Shown: positions 1 to 6,190 of the stretch, piece by piece
How positions within the stretch are numbered: the stretch's first letter is position 1
Layout: each line of letters opens with the position of its first letter
Assembly (NCBI GenBank): GCA_021785155.1
Contig: JAJYGE010000203.1
Span: 1 to 6,732, forward strand
From: Planctomycetota bacterium
GTDB taxonomy: Bacteria; Planctomycetota; Phycisphaerae; WQYP01
Direction: 5' to 3'
Length of the DNA stretch: 6,732 bases
The notes under the pieces: model-generated
What the model was told of the DNA's origin: nothing
Databases searched by the model: none
The model's input: the letters and a program-made list of their open reading frames with translations, nothing else
Translations under genes and position numbers: made by a program

Positions 1-138
1 GAGCAGTCGAGCGCAAAGCGTCAGAAGCGTTCCAGAATATTTATCGTAAAGCGTATTAAGTGCGGAACGGTCGCGCGATGCGACAGCCCGCATCAACGCC
101 AGATCATCTGCCAACGATCCACCTGCCTCAGGGGTCAA
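1..138 (-). CDS. ECF-type RNA polymerase sigma factor, N-terminal part (runs off the left edge)
   Basis: Forty-six codons are visible before the window edge. The peptide contains DDLALMRAVASRD, then ALNTLYDKYS and LLTLCARLL. This is the usual start of sigma-70 region 2 in ECF sigma factors, where an acidic lead-in is followed by an Ala-Leu-x-x-Leu-Tyr-x-x-Tyr helix. Such proteins direct RNA polymerase to a small regulon and are often controlled by an anti-sigma factor; whether one follows cannot be seen. I chose the TTG at 136-138 because an AAGGAG Shine-Dalgarno sits 7 bases upstream and the frame is closed by a TAA further up. An in-frame GTG upstream lacks such a site. The gene lies 93 bases after nuoB on the same strand, so read-through from nuoAB is possible. 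Region 4 and the true end lie outside the window. Confidence 0.85.
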   Translation of the reverse strand, partial: MTPEAGGSLADDLALMRAVASRDRSALNTLYDKYSGTLLTLCARLL

Positions 139-145
139 AATGCAG

Positions 146-151
146 CTCCTT
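146..151 (-). promoter_or_regulatory. Ribosome binding site AAGGAG deciding a TTG start
   Basis: The minus strand reads AAGGAG, then 7 bases, then TTG. This near-perfect Shine-Dalgarno fixes the unusual TTG start of the sigma factor gene. A CTTGG further upstream could pair with the CCAAG that overlaps this site, but the loop is long and the idea is weak. Confidence 0.7.
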
Positions 152-231
152 GGATCATCCCGGTATTGAGCCAAGCGCACAAGCCTTTACGGGATGTAAT
201 ATCTTTCCGTACCGCTTCCAATATGCCCGCT

Positions 232-807
232 TTATCGCATTGCCGCAGTCAGACGTGGTCCGAGTTCAATTTGCGGCTGCGGAGCGGGTTTATACGTCGG
301 CGGAATGGAAATTTTAAGTGGTTGCCGTTTGGACGCGGGAAGTCCATCCTGGTCGATAATCCGCTGAATGGCCATGATCCCCTCAATGAGAGTTTCTGGC
401 CGTGGCGGACAGCCGGGCACATAAACATCCACCGGCATAAACTGGTCAATGCCCTGTACGGTGGCGTAATTATCAAACACCCCACCCGTGCTGGCGCAGG
501 CCCCCATACTGATAACCCATTTTGGCTCGGCCATTTGCAGGTAAATGCGATGCAGAACGGGAACCATCTTAAAGCTGATCCGCCCGGCGACAATTAGTAA
601 ATCAGCCTGGCGGGGCGAAAACCGCATGACTTCCGCACCAAAGCGGGCCAGATCATACCGGCTGCTTGCTGTGGCCATAAGCTCAATACCGCAGCAAGCC
701 GTGGCGAACGGCAGTGGCCACACGCTGGAACGCCGACACCAATTGACCACTTTCTTCAAGTTAAGTGTGAGAAAATTATCCGGCAATGTTGTTGGTTCAA
801 TTGACAT
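232..807 (-). CDS. nuoB: NADH-quinone oxidoreductase subunit B (NuoB)
   Basis: NuoB is the peripheral-arm subunit that holds the terminal 4Fe-4S cluster N2, which passes electrons to quinone in respiratory complex I at the inner face of the cytoplasmic membrane. Counting from the upstream ATG, all four N2 ligands are present: the tandem Cys42-Cys43 in [10 protein letters not shown], Cys108 in [10 protein letters not shown], and Cys137 in [10 protein letters not shown]. The order and length (about 191-195 residues) fit the family. Two ATGs are possible. I prefer the one at 805-807 because GGAG lies 6 bases before it; the ATG at 817-819 overlaps that GGAG and has only a poorly placed site of its own. 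The gene follows nuoA by 30 bases and should share its transcript. The stop codon overlaps no further nuo gene; nuoC is absent from its usual downstream place. Confidence 0.96.
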   Translation of the reverse strand: MSIEPTTLPDNFLTLNLKKVVNWCRRSSVWPLPFATACCGIELMATASSRYDLARFGAEVMRFSPRQADLLIVAGRISFKMVPVLHRIYLQMAEPKWVISMGACASTGGVFDNYATVQGIDQFMPVDVYVPGCPPRPETLIEGIMAIQRIIDQDGLPASKRQPLKISIPPTYKPAPQPQIELGPRLTAAMR

Positions 808-813
808 TATAAA

Positions 814-817
814 CTCC
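814..817 (-). promoter_or_regulatory. Ribosome binding site of nuoB
   Basis: GGAG on the minus strand lies 6 bases before the ATG at 805-807 and overlaps the alternative upstream ATG at 817-819. It argues for the shorter NuoB, which begins Met-Ser-Ile-Glu. Confidence 0.55.
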
Positions 818-837
818 ATCCTGTCCGGTTTTTTGCC

Positions 838-1263
838 TTAATCCCATTGAAATACGCCCTTACCCCAGGCATACACGTAGGCAACCAGCAGAATTAATGT
901 AAAAACTAAAATACTGACAAACAGCGCACCCAGCGGTAATATGACCCAGGGGTGGCGCTGGTTATTGAAAACGTAAAGCCAGGGGATGATAAACAGCACT
1001 TCGACATCAAATACCAGAAATATCATCGCAACGAGATAAAAGCGGACATTGAAACGCTCTTTGGTGCTTCCCAGCGGATCAACACCTGATTCATACGTTG
1101 AATCCTTAACCAGTCCTTTGCGTGCCGGCCCCAGCGTATGGGACAGAACCACATTGCCGATTCCAAATGCCAAGCCGATGAGAAAAAGAATCCCCAGCAG
1201 CGCCCATCCGCTATAAAACGCTACATGGGAGGACGCCAGAGTCGTTGTCAGCACATTTACCAT
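838..1263 (-). CDS. nuoA: NADH-quinone oxidoreductase subunit A (NuoA)
   Basis: NuoA (ND3 homologue) is a small membrane subunit at the joint between the peripheral and membrane arms of complex I; its TM1-TM2 loop lies near the quinone site. The 141 residues show three hydrophobic segments, at about 16-40, 75-98 and 106-132. The conserved loop and second helix read YESGVDPLG (57-65), then RFNVRFYLVAMIFLVFDVEV (70-89) with the acidic FDVE, and then IIPW (92-95). The loop position that is Cys in mitochondrial and many bacterial homologues (YECG) is Ser here, a variant that I believe occurs in many bacteria. The ATG at 1261-1263 has no strong Shine-Dalgarno. A GTG four codons later is a possible alternative. 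It is the first gene of a two-gene nuoAB unit with its own promoter. Confidence 0.95.
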   Translation of the reverse strand: MVNVLTTTLASSHVAFYSGWALLGILFLIGLAFGIGNVVLSHTLGPARKGLVKDSTYESGVDPLGSTKERFNVRFYLVAMIFLVFDVEVLFIIPWLYVFNNQRHPWVILPLGALFVSILVFTLILLVAYVYAWGKGVFQWD

Positions 1264-1308
1264 TCACGTATGTCCATCGTCAGTGAAACAATTCACAATC
1301 TTTCAATG

Positions 1309-1338
1309 ATTATATCGGAGCGCGGCGGCTAAGGTCAA
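1309..1338 (-). promoter_or_regulatory. Sigma-70-type promoter of nuoAB
   Basis: On the minus strand the -35 hexamer TTGACC (1333-1338) is followed by an 18-base spacer and a perfect -10 TATAAT (1309-1314). Transcription should start near 1301-1303, leaving a leader of about 40 bases before the nuoA ATG. This is the best consensus promoter in the window. An inverted repeat overlaps its -35 element. Confidence 0.75.
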
Positions 1339-1360
1339 AGGTGGGAAAATATCGCCTTTG
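1336..1360. repeat. Inverted repeat between divergent promoters (candidate operator)
   Basis: The arms CAAAGGTG (1336-1343) and CGCCTTTG (1353-1360) are complementary at seven of eight positions; the outer six, CAAAGG/CCTTTG, match perfectly. The centre at about 1348 lies midway between the -35 elements of the nuoAB promoter (1333-1338) and the kinase promoter (1362-1367). A dimeric regulator bound here could affect both units. No regulator gene is visible, so a function is inferred from placement only. Confidence 0.35.
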
Positions 1361-1361
1361 T

Positions 1362-1390
1362 TTGGCCATCGGTAAACCATCGCCTATTAT
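1362..1390 (+). promoter_or_regulatory. Sigma-70-type promoter of the kinase-DUF2156 operon, probably leaderless
   Basis: The -35 TTGGCC (1362-1367), a 17-base spacer and the -10 TATTAT (1385-1390) fit the sigma-70 pattern. Transcription should start about 7 bases after the -10, near 1397-1399, which is at or just before the ATG at 1399. The absence of any Shine-Dalgarno before that ATG agrees with a leaderless message. Confidence 0.6.
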
Positions 1391-1398
1391 TGATATTT

Positions 1399-2832
1399 AT
1401 GAAGATCGATGGCTCACTTACAGACCGTTTAACACGGCAAATTAAATCCGTCGCGGCAAGCCAGAACCACGGTGTTGCAACGATATGTACAGCTCCGGCG
1501 CGGGTTGACGTGCTAGGCGGGCTGTCACTGGAAGCGGGCGGCGTTGTGGCGCAAATGGCGTTACCAAGTCGGGCCGGAGTGGCCTTGCAATGGCGGGAGG
1601 ATGGCAAAATAATCTTCCTGGGGCAGCAGCGTCGGCAAAATCATCAACCGGTTATTTTGCCGGGCGCAGCCATTTTTTCCGTCGCTGGCCAATCAGGCGA
1701 TCAATCAATACCGCCTCTGGATGACCCACAGGTGGCGTGGACAACTCCTTTATTAAATGTTTTTAAATCACTGATTGGCTTGGGAATGACATTTCCCCCT
1801 TTGCAAAGTGTCAATGGCGCTCTGGGTGCGACGGTGGTGGTGGATTCAGATATTCGCGCAGGATCAGGACAAGCCGCATCCTCAGCGGTTACATCCGCCT
1901 TTCTACAGGCTCTCAGTGTCAGCCGCGGCATGGTTCTGAACGCCATTCAAAAAGCGCACATTATCAGCGATGCCCAGCGCGCCTCAGATGGCAATCACGG
2001 CCACGTTGTGGACGCATTAACGGTTTTATCCGCCCAGGATGGTCCCCCGGCGCACCTGTTGCGCTATAGCGCTCAACCTCATTCCCTGCTGGGACAGATA
2101 CCACTTTCCAAGGATATACGCATACTGGCATTGGATACCGGTGTAACGCGTCCGACAAATCGCAATATCTTCGCGGAATTTCACCTCACTGGAGCCATGG
2201 GGGCGAAAATTATTGAAACCATTTATCGTGATCTGGGTCAGCGGCACAACCCGATCCACGGATATTTGGGCAATGTTTCGCCGGAATTGTACCGTCGCTA
2301 TTTCCGTTCGATGTTGCCACGGCGCGTACGCGGTGCGGATTTTCTAAGAACCTATGGGCCGTTGGATCCCACTGCCGGAGAAATTATCGGGGAAAACATA
2401 TATGCCATTCGTACAACGCTGGATCATCTGATAACTGAATACGAACATGCCGAACATTTTCTCCAGGCCATGGAAGAATTGTCCGAATCGCCGGCCGAGA
2501 CTGCGATCTCGGCGGAACGTCGATTGATCATGCAACGCGCCGGACGACTGATGCTGGCTTCGCACCACAGTTATCGATTGCGCCTGCAATTATCGTGTCC
2601 TCAGGCTGATTGGCTCGTGGATCAGCTATCCACTGCCGGCCCAAAGACCGGGACATATGGCGCGCGCATAACCGATTGCGGCGGCGGAGGAACCGTCGCA
2701 GTGCTGATGGACGCATCCGATCGTGCGACCGACACCTTATTATCTATTATGAGTCGATATAAAGAAGAAATGGGAATGGAGGTCGATGTGCGACAGGCGG
2801 GAGCATCCGGCAGCGCCGGAGCGTTGATATGA
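1399..2832 (+). CDS. GHMP-superfamily sugar kinase, galactokinase/L-arabinokinase branch
   Basis: At 477 residues this resembles galactokinase-like L-arabinokinases (sugar 1-phosphorylation) along its length. Motif 1 is APARVDVLGG (32-41), motif 2 is GSGQAASSAV (155-164), and motif 3 is GTYGARITDCGGGGT (418-432), the glycine-rich C-terminal loop. The stretches HVVDA (catalytic-type Asp205), LLGQIPL, LALDTGVTRP and FLRTYGPLDP also align with arabinokinase landmarks as I know them. Odd points: the 'G-x-ADY' or 'EHTDY' sugar-binding residues after motif 1 are replaced by GLSLE, and motif 2 has lost the usual Lys and first Ser of GKGVSSSA. The substrate may therefore differ, or the activity may be weak. 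The ATG at 1399 is chosen over the TTG at 1390, which lies at the edge of the -10 element. The next gene overlaps by ATGA. Family certain, substrate unknown. Confidence 0.85.
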   Translation: MKIDGSLTDRLTRQIKSVAASQNHGVATICTAPARVDVLGGLSLEAGGVVAQMALPSRAGVALQWREDGKIIFLGQQRRQNHQPVILPGAAIFSVAGQSGDQSIPPLDDPQVAWTTPLLNVFKSLIGLGMTFPPLQSVNGALGATVVVDSDIRAGSGQAASSAVTSAFLQALSVSRGMVLNAIQKAHIISDAQRASDGNHGHVVDALTVLSAQDGPPAHLLRYSAQPHSLLGQIPLSKDIRILALDTGVTRPTNRNIFAEFHLTGAMGAKIIETIYRDLGQRHNPIHGYLGNVSPELYRRYFRSMLPRRVRGADFLRTYGPLDPTAGEIIGENIYAIRTTLDHLITEYEHAEHFLQAMEELSESPAETAISAERRLIMQRAGRLMLASHHSYRLRLQLSCPQADWLVDQLSTAGPKTGTYGARITDCGGGGTVAVLMDASDRATDTLLSIMSRYKEEMGMEVDVRQAGASGSAGALI

Positions 2833-3935
2833 CAAATGCGGTTTCTGAAAAGAATACTGGAATCTATCAGCGGGAATTGGCGATGGGTATTCTTGGTGCG
2901 TTTGGATATGAAACAGTTTGCTTTCAGACATTACAGCGCGGAATGAAACTCTGGTTTTCAAAGCGGCATGCGGGGATGGTTGGATATGTTGAGTCGGGAA
3001 GGCATTGGATCACAGTCGGCGGCCCCATTGGCAGCGGCGATCAGGTTGCGGAAATTGCGGAAGAATTTGAACGCTCCGCCCGGAAAACACGTCGGCGCGT
3101 ATGTTATATGTGTGCGGAACAACACACCACCACACCATTAACATCCAACGGGCGCGGAAAATTAGTCATCGGGGCCATTCCGTTATGGAATCCAGCGCAC
3201 TGGCCGCACATTATTTCCCACAATGCGCGATTGCGATATCAGATCGCCCGGGCAAAACGACACTGCAATGACGTAATTGAAATTACACCGGCGAGCGCAG
3301 CACGTTCACCCGTTATTCGCGAACTTATCCGGCAGTGGATGTCCCAGCGCCGGCTTATGCCAATGCGGTTCCTGGCCGATCCATTTATTCTTTCCGATGC
3401 GGCAATACATCGGAGAATTTTTACGTTAACCCGCCGCAACGGGCCATTGGTTGGATTACTGGCCGCTTCACCAATCCCGGCGCGAAACGGCATGTTTATT
3501 GAGCAAATAGTCCGCCTGCCGCACGCGCCAAACGGTGTCGTGGAATTGATGATTGACCATGCCATGAGAGAATTTGGAAGCAATTGCCGCCACATTACTT
3601 TGGGGCTTGTGGCCGGAAGTCAATTTGCATCCGACCGTGAAAACCCCTGGTGGGCGAGAATCTCGCGGTATTCCGCCCATCGCTGGGGCGGATGGCTGTA
3701 TCGGTTTGGCGCTTTGGAATCTTTCCGGGCCGCATTGCAGCCGGAAAAGTGGGAGCCGGTTTATGCCGTATCCGATCGGTCCCATGTGACCCCCGAGGAT
3801 GTTCTCCGTGCATGTGGGGCGATGTTCCGGCTTCCGATTTTCCGATTCGGCCCTATCGAAGATATTTCAGATGTTTGGTGGCCCCGCTCCAGTTCACAAA
3901 CCGGAACGGCTGATGAAATCAGAACTTTTTCATAA
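2829..3935 (+). CDS. DUF2156 protein (phosphatidylglycerol lysyltransferase C-terminal-like, GNAT fold)
   Basis: The 368 residues match the soluble domain found at the C terminus of MprF-type lysylphosphatidylglycerol synthases, which uses aminoacyl-tRNA to modify lipids and has a tandem GNAT fold. Family landmarks are FQTLQRGMKLWFS (32-44) with ITVGGP (61-66), RRVCYMCAEQ (about 88-97), MRFLADPF, ASPIPARNG, APNGVVELMIDHAM (233-246), and a closing LYRFGALESFRAALQPEKW (290-308). No membrane segment or signal peptide is visible, so this is a stand-alone cytoplasmic form rather than a full MprF flippase-synthase. The ATG overlaps the kinase stop (ATGA), which implies translational coupling. Its last 17 bases overlap the convergent methyltransferase gene. 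The true acceptor and donor are unknown; a general acyl- or aminoacyltransferase on a lipid or sugar is plausible. Confidence 0.85.
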   Translation: MTNAVSEKNTGIYQRELAMGILGAFGYETVCFQTLQRGMKLWFSKRHAGMVGYVESGRHWITVGGPIGSGDQVAEIAEEFERSARKTRRRVCYMCAEQHTTTPLTSNGRGKLVIGAIPLWNPAHWPHIISHNARLRYQIARAKRHCNDVIEITPASAARSPVIRELIRQWMSQRRLMPMRFLADPFILSDAAIHRRIFTLTRRNGPLVGLLAASPIPARNGMFIEQIVRLPHAPNGVVELMIDHAMREFGSNCRHITLGLVAGSQFASDRENPWWARISRYSAHRWGGWLYRFGALESFRAALQPEKWEPVYAVSDRSHVTPEDVLRACGAMFRLPIFRFGPIEDISDVWWPRSSSQTGTADEIRTFS

Positions 3936-4635
3936 TGATAAGGTAATTGAATCCGCGTAGAAAAAAATTGCCCTCCACCGCGGCAGTATGCCAGTTTCCC
4001 CGTTTTAGTTTCTGATTGTGCCGCACCACTGCGATAATATCCACGGGCGTAAAATGCCGCCGAAGCAGGGCAAAAAGATCGAAGCCGATGGGAATAAACG
4101 GCTTACCTTTTTTGAATGAATCACTGACATACAGCGCCAAATATCGCCGCGGCTTCATTACGCGATGACATTGAGCAAATACGTCGCGCATGGAACGGTA
4201 ATATTCATTAAGTCCCCCATCCTCTGATGATTCGCCCGCATCGAGTTTACCGATGCACTTTGGATCATCGGAATAATCCACGTGCGTGCTGTAAGGCGGA
4301 TCAATGAATACAAAATCGATGCTCTGATCCGGCAAGGGAATTTTCCGGGCATCCGCGGGTTGAATATCCGCACGGCGCGGCACAAGATCAAAGCCCGCGC
4401 CCAGCCGGCCCAATTCCGAAGCGACATCGAGAGTGGTCCCGCTTCCGCACATGGGATCAAGAACTTTATCCCCTTCGCGCGTATAGCGCTGCAACAGATT
4501 CCATATCACCCAGGCCGGCGTGGCTCCCACATAGTCTTTGTCACCATGGGCTTCGCGACCATAATCCTGCGAGGGATATTCCCACAGCGTGGTGGTTTGA
4601 ACACGCAGCGGCGGTTTAGTAAATGATTGCTTCAT
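3919..4635 (-). CDS. Solitary DNA methyltransferase (DPPY type, N6-adenine or N4-cytosine)
   Basis: The 238 residues form one Rossmann-type SAM methyltransferase. TPAWVIWNLLQRY (39-51) acts as motif X, DPMCGSGTT (60-68) is the SAM-binding motif I, an acidic FD at 82-83 caps the next strand, and IDPPY (111-115) is catalytic motif IV. Motif I therefore precedes motif IV. The tail NFFLRGFNYLIIMKK is typical of compact 'DNA methylase N-4/N-6' proteins. Target recognition must lie in the short stretch after DPPY (about 116-145). No restriction endonuclease or specificity subunit is nearby, so it is an orphan enzyme. An RNA-directed (Trm11/TrmG10-like) role is an alternative, because those enzymes share the DPPY layout. 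The ATG at 4633-4635 lacks a Shine-Dalgarno. It lies 54 bases after the SapC-family gene and may be read from it. Confidence 0.8.
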   Translation of the reverse strand: MKQSFTKPPLRVQTTTLWEYPSQDYGREAHGDKDYVGATPAWVIWNLLQRYTREGDKVLDPMCGSGTTLDVASELGRLGAGFDLVPRRADIQPADARKIPLPDQSIDFVFIDPPYSTHVDYSDDPKCIGKLDAGESSEDGGLNEYYRSMRDVFAQCHRVMKPRRYLALYVSDSFKKGKPFIPIGFDLFALLRRHFTPVDIIAVVRHNQKLKRGNWHTAAVEGNFFLRGFNYLIIMKKF

Positions 4636-4689
4636 AACAATAAGCCGCGCGATAGATGATTATCCTGCTGCCACGCATACTCCCGCCGC

Positions 4690-5487
4690 TTAACGTGTTT
4701 CACCGCTGCGCAATCGCATTTCCAGGCGGGCGATGTTACCCAGTGAAATAAGGTGAGCAAGAACCAGCCCCAGAAACCCCTGACGATACAATTCAACAAT
4801 CTGAGTATCGTTCAATGCATTGAGTTTTGCTTCGTCCACCGCGAAAAATCCACGCAATGCCAACGGCTGATTGGCGGTATCGCGGGCATGTATTTCACGC
4901 CCCACCAGCAGATTCAATTCATTGAGCTTTTGGACAAACGTCTGGGTATGTCGGATATTGCCCTGATATTGCCCTAAAAACTCCAATACATTTTTCAGAA
5001 AAGGTGTCTCGGCACCCTGTTCATCAAACAGGGCTTCTCCGGAATCGGTACCATCCGGCGTCGGCGAACCGTTTTCCGCGCTGCCAGCCGCCGTGCGCGG
5101 ATCATGCCAGCCGCTGAAGGCGGTATCCACGCACACGCTGAGATCCTGAGCATTGTTCCGCTCAGCCAAAACAAATGGATATCGGCGGATAAATGCCGGG
5201 ACGTATACGCCCGTCCATTTGCCGTCGGTGTTCACGAATAAATTTTCTTCATTCCTCAACCCCAGCACGACTACCGGCATCAGCCGATCCGGCGAGGGTC
5301 CGGCAAATACAATGGGATATTCTGTCGCGGCCCGGCCAAATTCCAAAGCAGTCACGGGAACCGAATTGGTTTTTTTTGTGAACGCAAAATTGGCATTGCG
5401 CATGTTCACCCGAGCCTGCCGGTGCGCTACCCGATCAAGAAGCACCGGACGTTGATAAAACAAAACCGTACCTGCACCGTTCGTCAC
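4690..5487 (-). CDS. SapC-family protein
   Basis: The 265-residue product fits the SapC family (named from a Campylobacter S-layer locus; molecular role unsettled). It shows LFYQRPVLLDRVAHRQARV (9-27), VPVTALEFGRAATEYPIVF (43-61), VVVLGLRNEENLFVNTDGKW (72-91) and VYVPAFIRRYPFVLAE (94-109), then SVCVDTAF and ALFDEQG. The C-terminal third is helical with GFFAVDEAKLNALNDTQ. No signal peptide or membrane helix is seen. A Gly/Ser/Thr/Pro-rich stretch (about 125-150) between the CVD and LFDEQG blocks is longer than I expect for the family. The GTG at 5485-5487 is chosen because GAGG lies 5 bases upstream; the nearby ATG is out of frame and is followed at once by TGA. In proteobacteria SapC genes often accompany TonB receptors and tryptophan halogenases; none are visible here. 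Confidence 0.88.
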   Translation of the reverse strand: MTNGAGTVLFYQRPVLLDRVAHRQARVNMRNANFAFTKKTNSVPVTALEFGRAATEYPIVFAGPSPDRLMPVVVLGLRNEENLFVNTDGKWTGVYVPAFIRRYPFVLAERNNAQDLSVCVDTAFSGWHDPRTAAGSAENGSPTPDGTDSGEALFDEQGAETPFLKNVLEFLGQYQGNIRHTQTFVQKLNELNLLVGREIHARDTANQPLALRGFFAVDEAKLNALNDTQIVELYRQGFLGLVLAHLISLGNIARLEMRLRSGETR

Positions 5488-5492
5488 ATGAA

Positions 5493-5496
5493 CCTC
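5493..5496 (-). promoter_or_regulatory. Ribosome binding site deciding a GTG start (SapC-family gene)
   Basis: GAGG on the minus strand lies 5 bases before the GTG at 5485-5487. The overlapping ATG reads ATG-TGA in another frame and cannot serve. Confidence 0.5.
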
Positions 5497-5526
5497 GCTA
5501 AAAATCTAACTCATGACCCTGTCAAC

Positions 5527-5540
5527 GCCACAAATGTGGC
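5527..5540. repeat. Short perfect dyad in the SapC-family gene leader
   Basis: GCCACA, two A bases, then TGTGGC form a near-palindrome of 14 bases. The two-base centre is too tight for an RNA loop, so a DNA-binding half-site pair is more likely than a hairpin. It falls just downstream of the transcription start predicted near 5543, a normal place for a repressor site. Confidence 0.3.
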
Positions 5541-5549
5541 TGTACAGAT

Positions 5550-5578
5550 ACTATACGGCCCGGATTACTCCACCGCAA
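5550..5578 (-). promoter_or_regulatory. Candidate promoter of the SapC-family gene
   Basis: On the minus strand -35 TTGCGG (5573-5578), a 17-base spacer and -10 TATAGT (5550-5555) fit a sigma-70 promoter; the -35 is weak and the -10 good. The start near 5543 leaves a leader of about 55 bases that includes the GAGG ribosome site. It lies in the 186-base gap after the pseudopilin gene and suggests separate transcription of the SapC-family gene, perhaps with the methyltransferase. Confidence 0.45.
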
Positions 5579-5673
5579 TAAGTGCTGTGAGCAAACTGGC
5601 ACCCGAAAGGGAACCGTGGCTACAGAATCCGCAAATAACGCACGCGGAAATAGCGTACAATCTGGCCGCCGCA

Positions 5674-6183
5674 TCACGGATCATAGCTATGGATATCATC
5701 ACGGGTGCCGAACATACCGTCCTGGCCGGCGCTGACAAAACACGGGGCGTGAGAATTATAAAATACGGTGGGCAAAAACTGAATGGCATTTCCCCATGCA
5801 TCATTAACTTGGGTAATCATCAACATATTCCCATTGTTTGGCATGGCGACCATTGAACTTTTTACCATAGAGGACGGAAGTCGTGTAAGAATATTGGAAT
5901 GCACCCGCCATACGCCGTTCACGTCCCGATAAGCGCCCAATTGCTGATATTCAGCCAGAAAGCTATACATGGAAGGAGGCACCACGCCGGCGGTTTTGTG
6001 AACCACCGACTCCTCGGCCCCCAGGAGCGCGGTAAGTTCGCTGCGTGTGAATTCACGCCGCGATGAATTGAGCACCTGCCGCCCCACCGCCAGTGCCACG
6101 CCCACCAGTATGGCAATTATTGCCAAGACCACCAGCATTTCAATAATGGAAAAACCCGACCGACGACTGCGGTAAACTCTCAC
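5674..6183 (-). CDS. Prepilin-type pseudopilin (type II secretion/type IV pilus-like)
   Basis: The 169-residue protein starts with a short basic leader (RVYRSRRSG) cut after Gly10 by a prepilin peptidase. The mature protein would begin Phe-Ser-Ile-Ile-Glu, with the conserved Glu at +5 (residue 15) and a hydrophobic helix to about residue 34 that anchors it in the membrane and packs the filament. The C-terminal part has DAWGNAIQF (128-136) and FVSAGQDGMFGTRDDI (149-164), which resemble the GspG-type 'D-x-W-G-N' and acidic calcium-loop regions. Length fits a major-pseudopilin-like protein. The GTG at 6181-6183 is chosen because GAGGGAG lies 7 bases upstream and the leader has the right length. 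No secretion ATPase or platform gene is nearby, so the machine it serves is unknown; scattered single pseudopilins are common in planctomycetes. Confidence 0.87.
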   Translation of the reverse strand: MRVYRSRRSGFSIIEMLVVLAIIAILVGVALAVGRQVLNSSRREFTRSELTALLGAEESVVHKTAGVVPPSMYSFLAEYQQLGAYRDVNGVWRVHSNILTRLPSSMVKSSMVAMPNNGNMLMITQVNDAWGNAIQFLPTVFYNSHAPCFVSAGQDGMFGTRDDIHSYDP

Positions 6184-6190
6184 TCTCTAT

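Noticed and set aside
139..231. Possible hidden nuoC start or small gene between nuoB and the sigma factor
   Set aside because: All three minus-strand frames stop quickly or show no NuoC-like sequence; only a weak TTGGAA/TACATC promoter-like pair is present.
166..597. Long plus-strand open frame opposite nuoB
   Set aside because: It is antisense to a firmly identified nuoB, its peptide resembles no family, and no ribosome site or promoter supports it.
1335..1607. 90-residue minus-strand open frame over the divergent promoters and kinase start
   Set aside because: It would cover both predicted promoters and is antisense to conserved kinase motif 1; no family resemblance.
5520..5525. Perfect TTGACA on the minus strand before the SapC-family gene
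   Set aside because: The matching -10 position reads TTTAGC, and the implied start would cut off the ribosome binding site.
5422..5856. 144-residue plus-strand open frame across the SapC start and pseudopilin end
   Set aside because: It overlaps two well-supported genes on the other strand and its promoter regions, shows no recognisable domain and has no Shine-Dalgarno.
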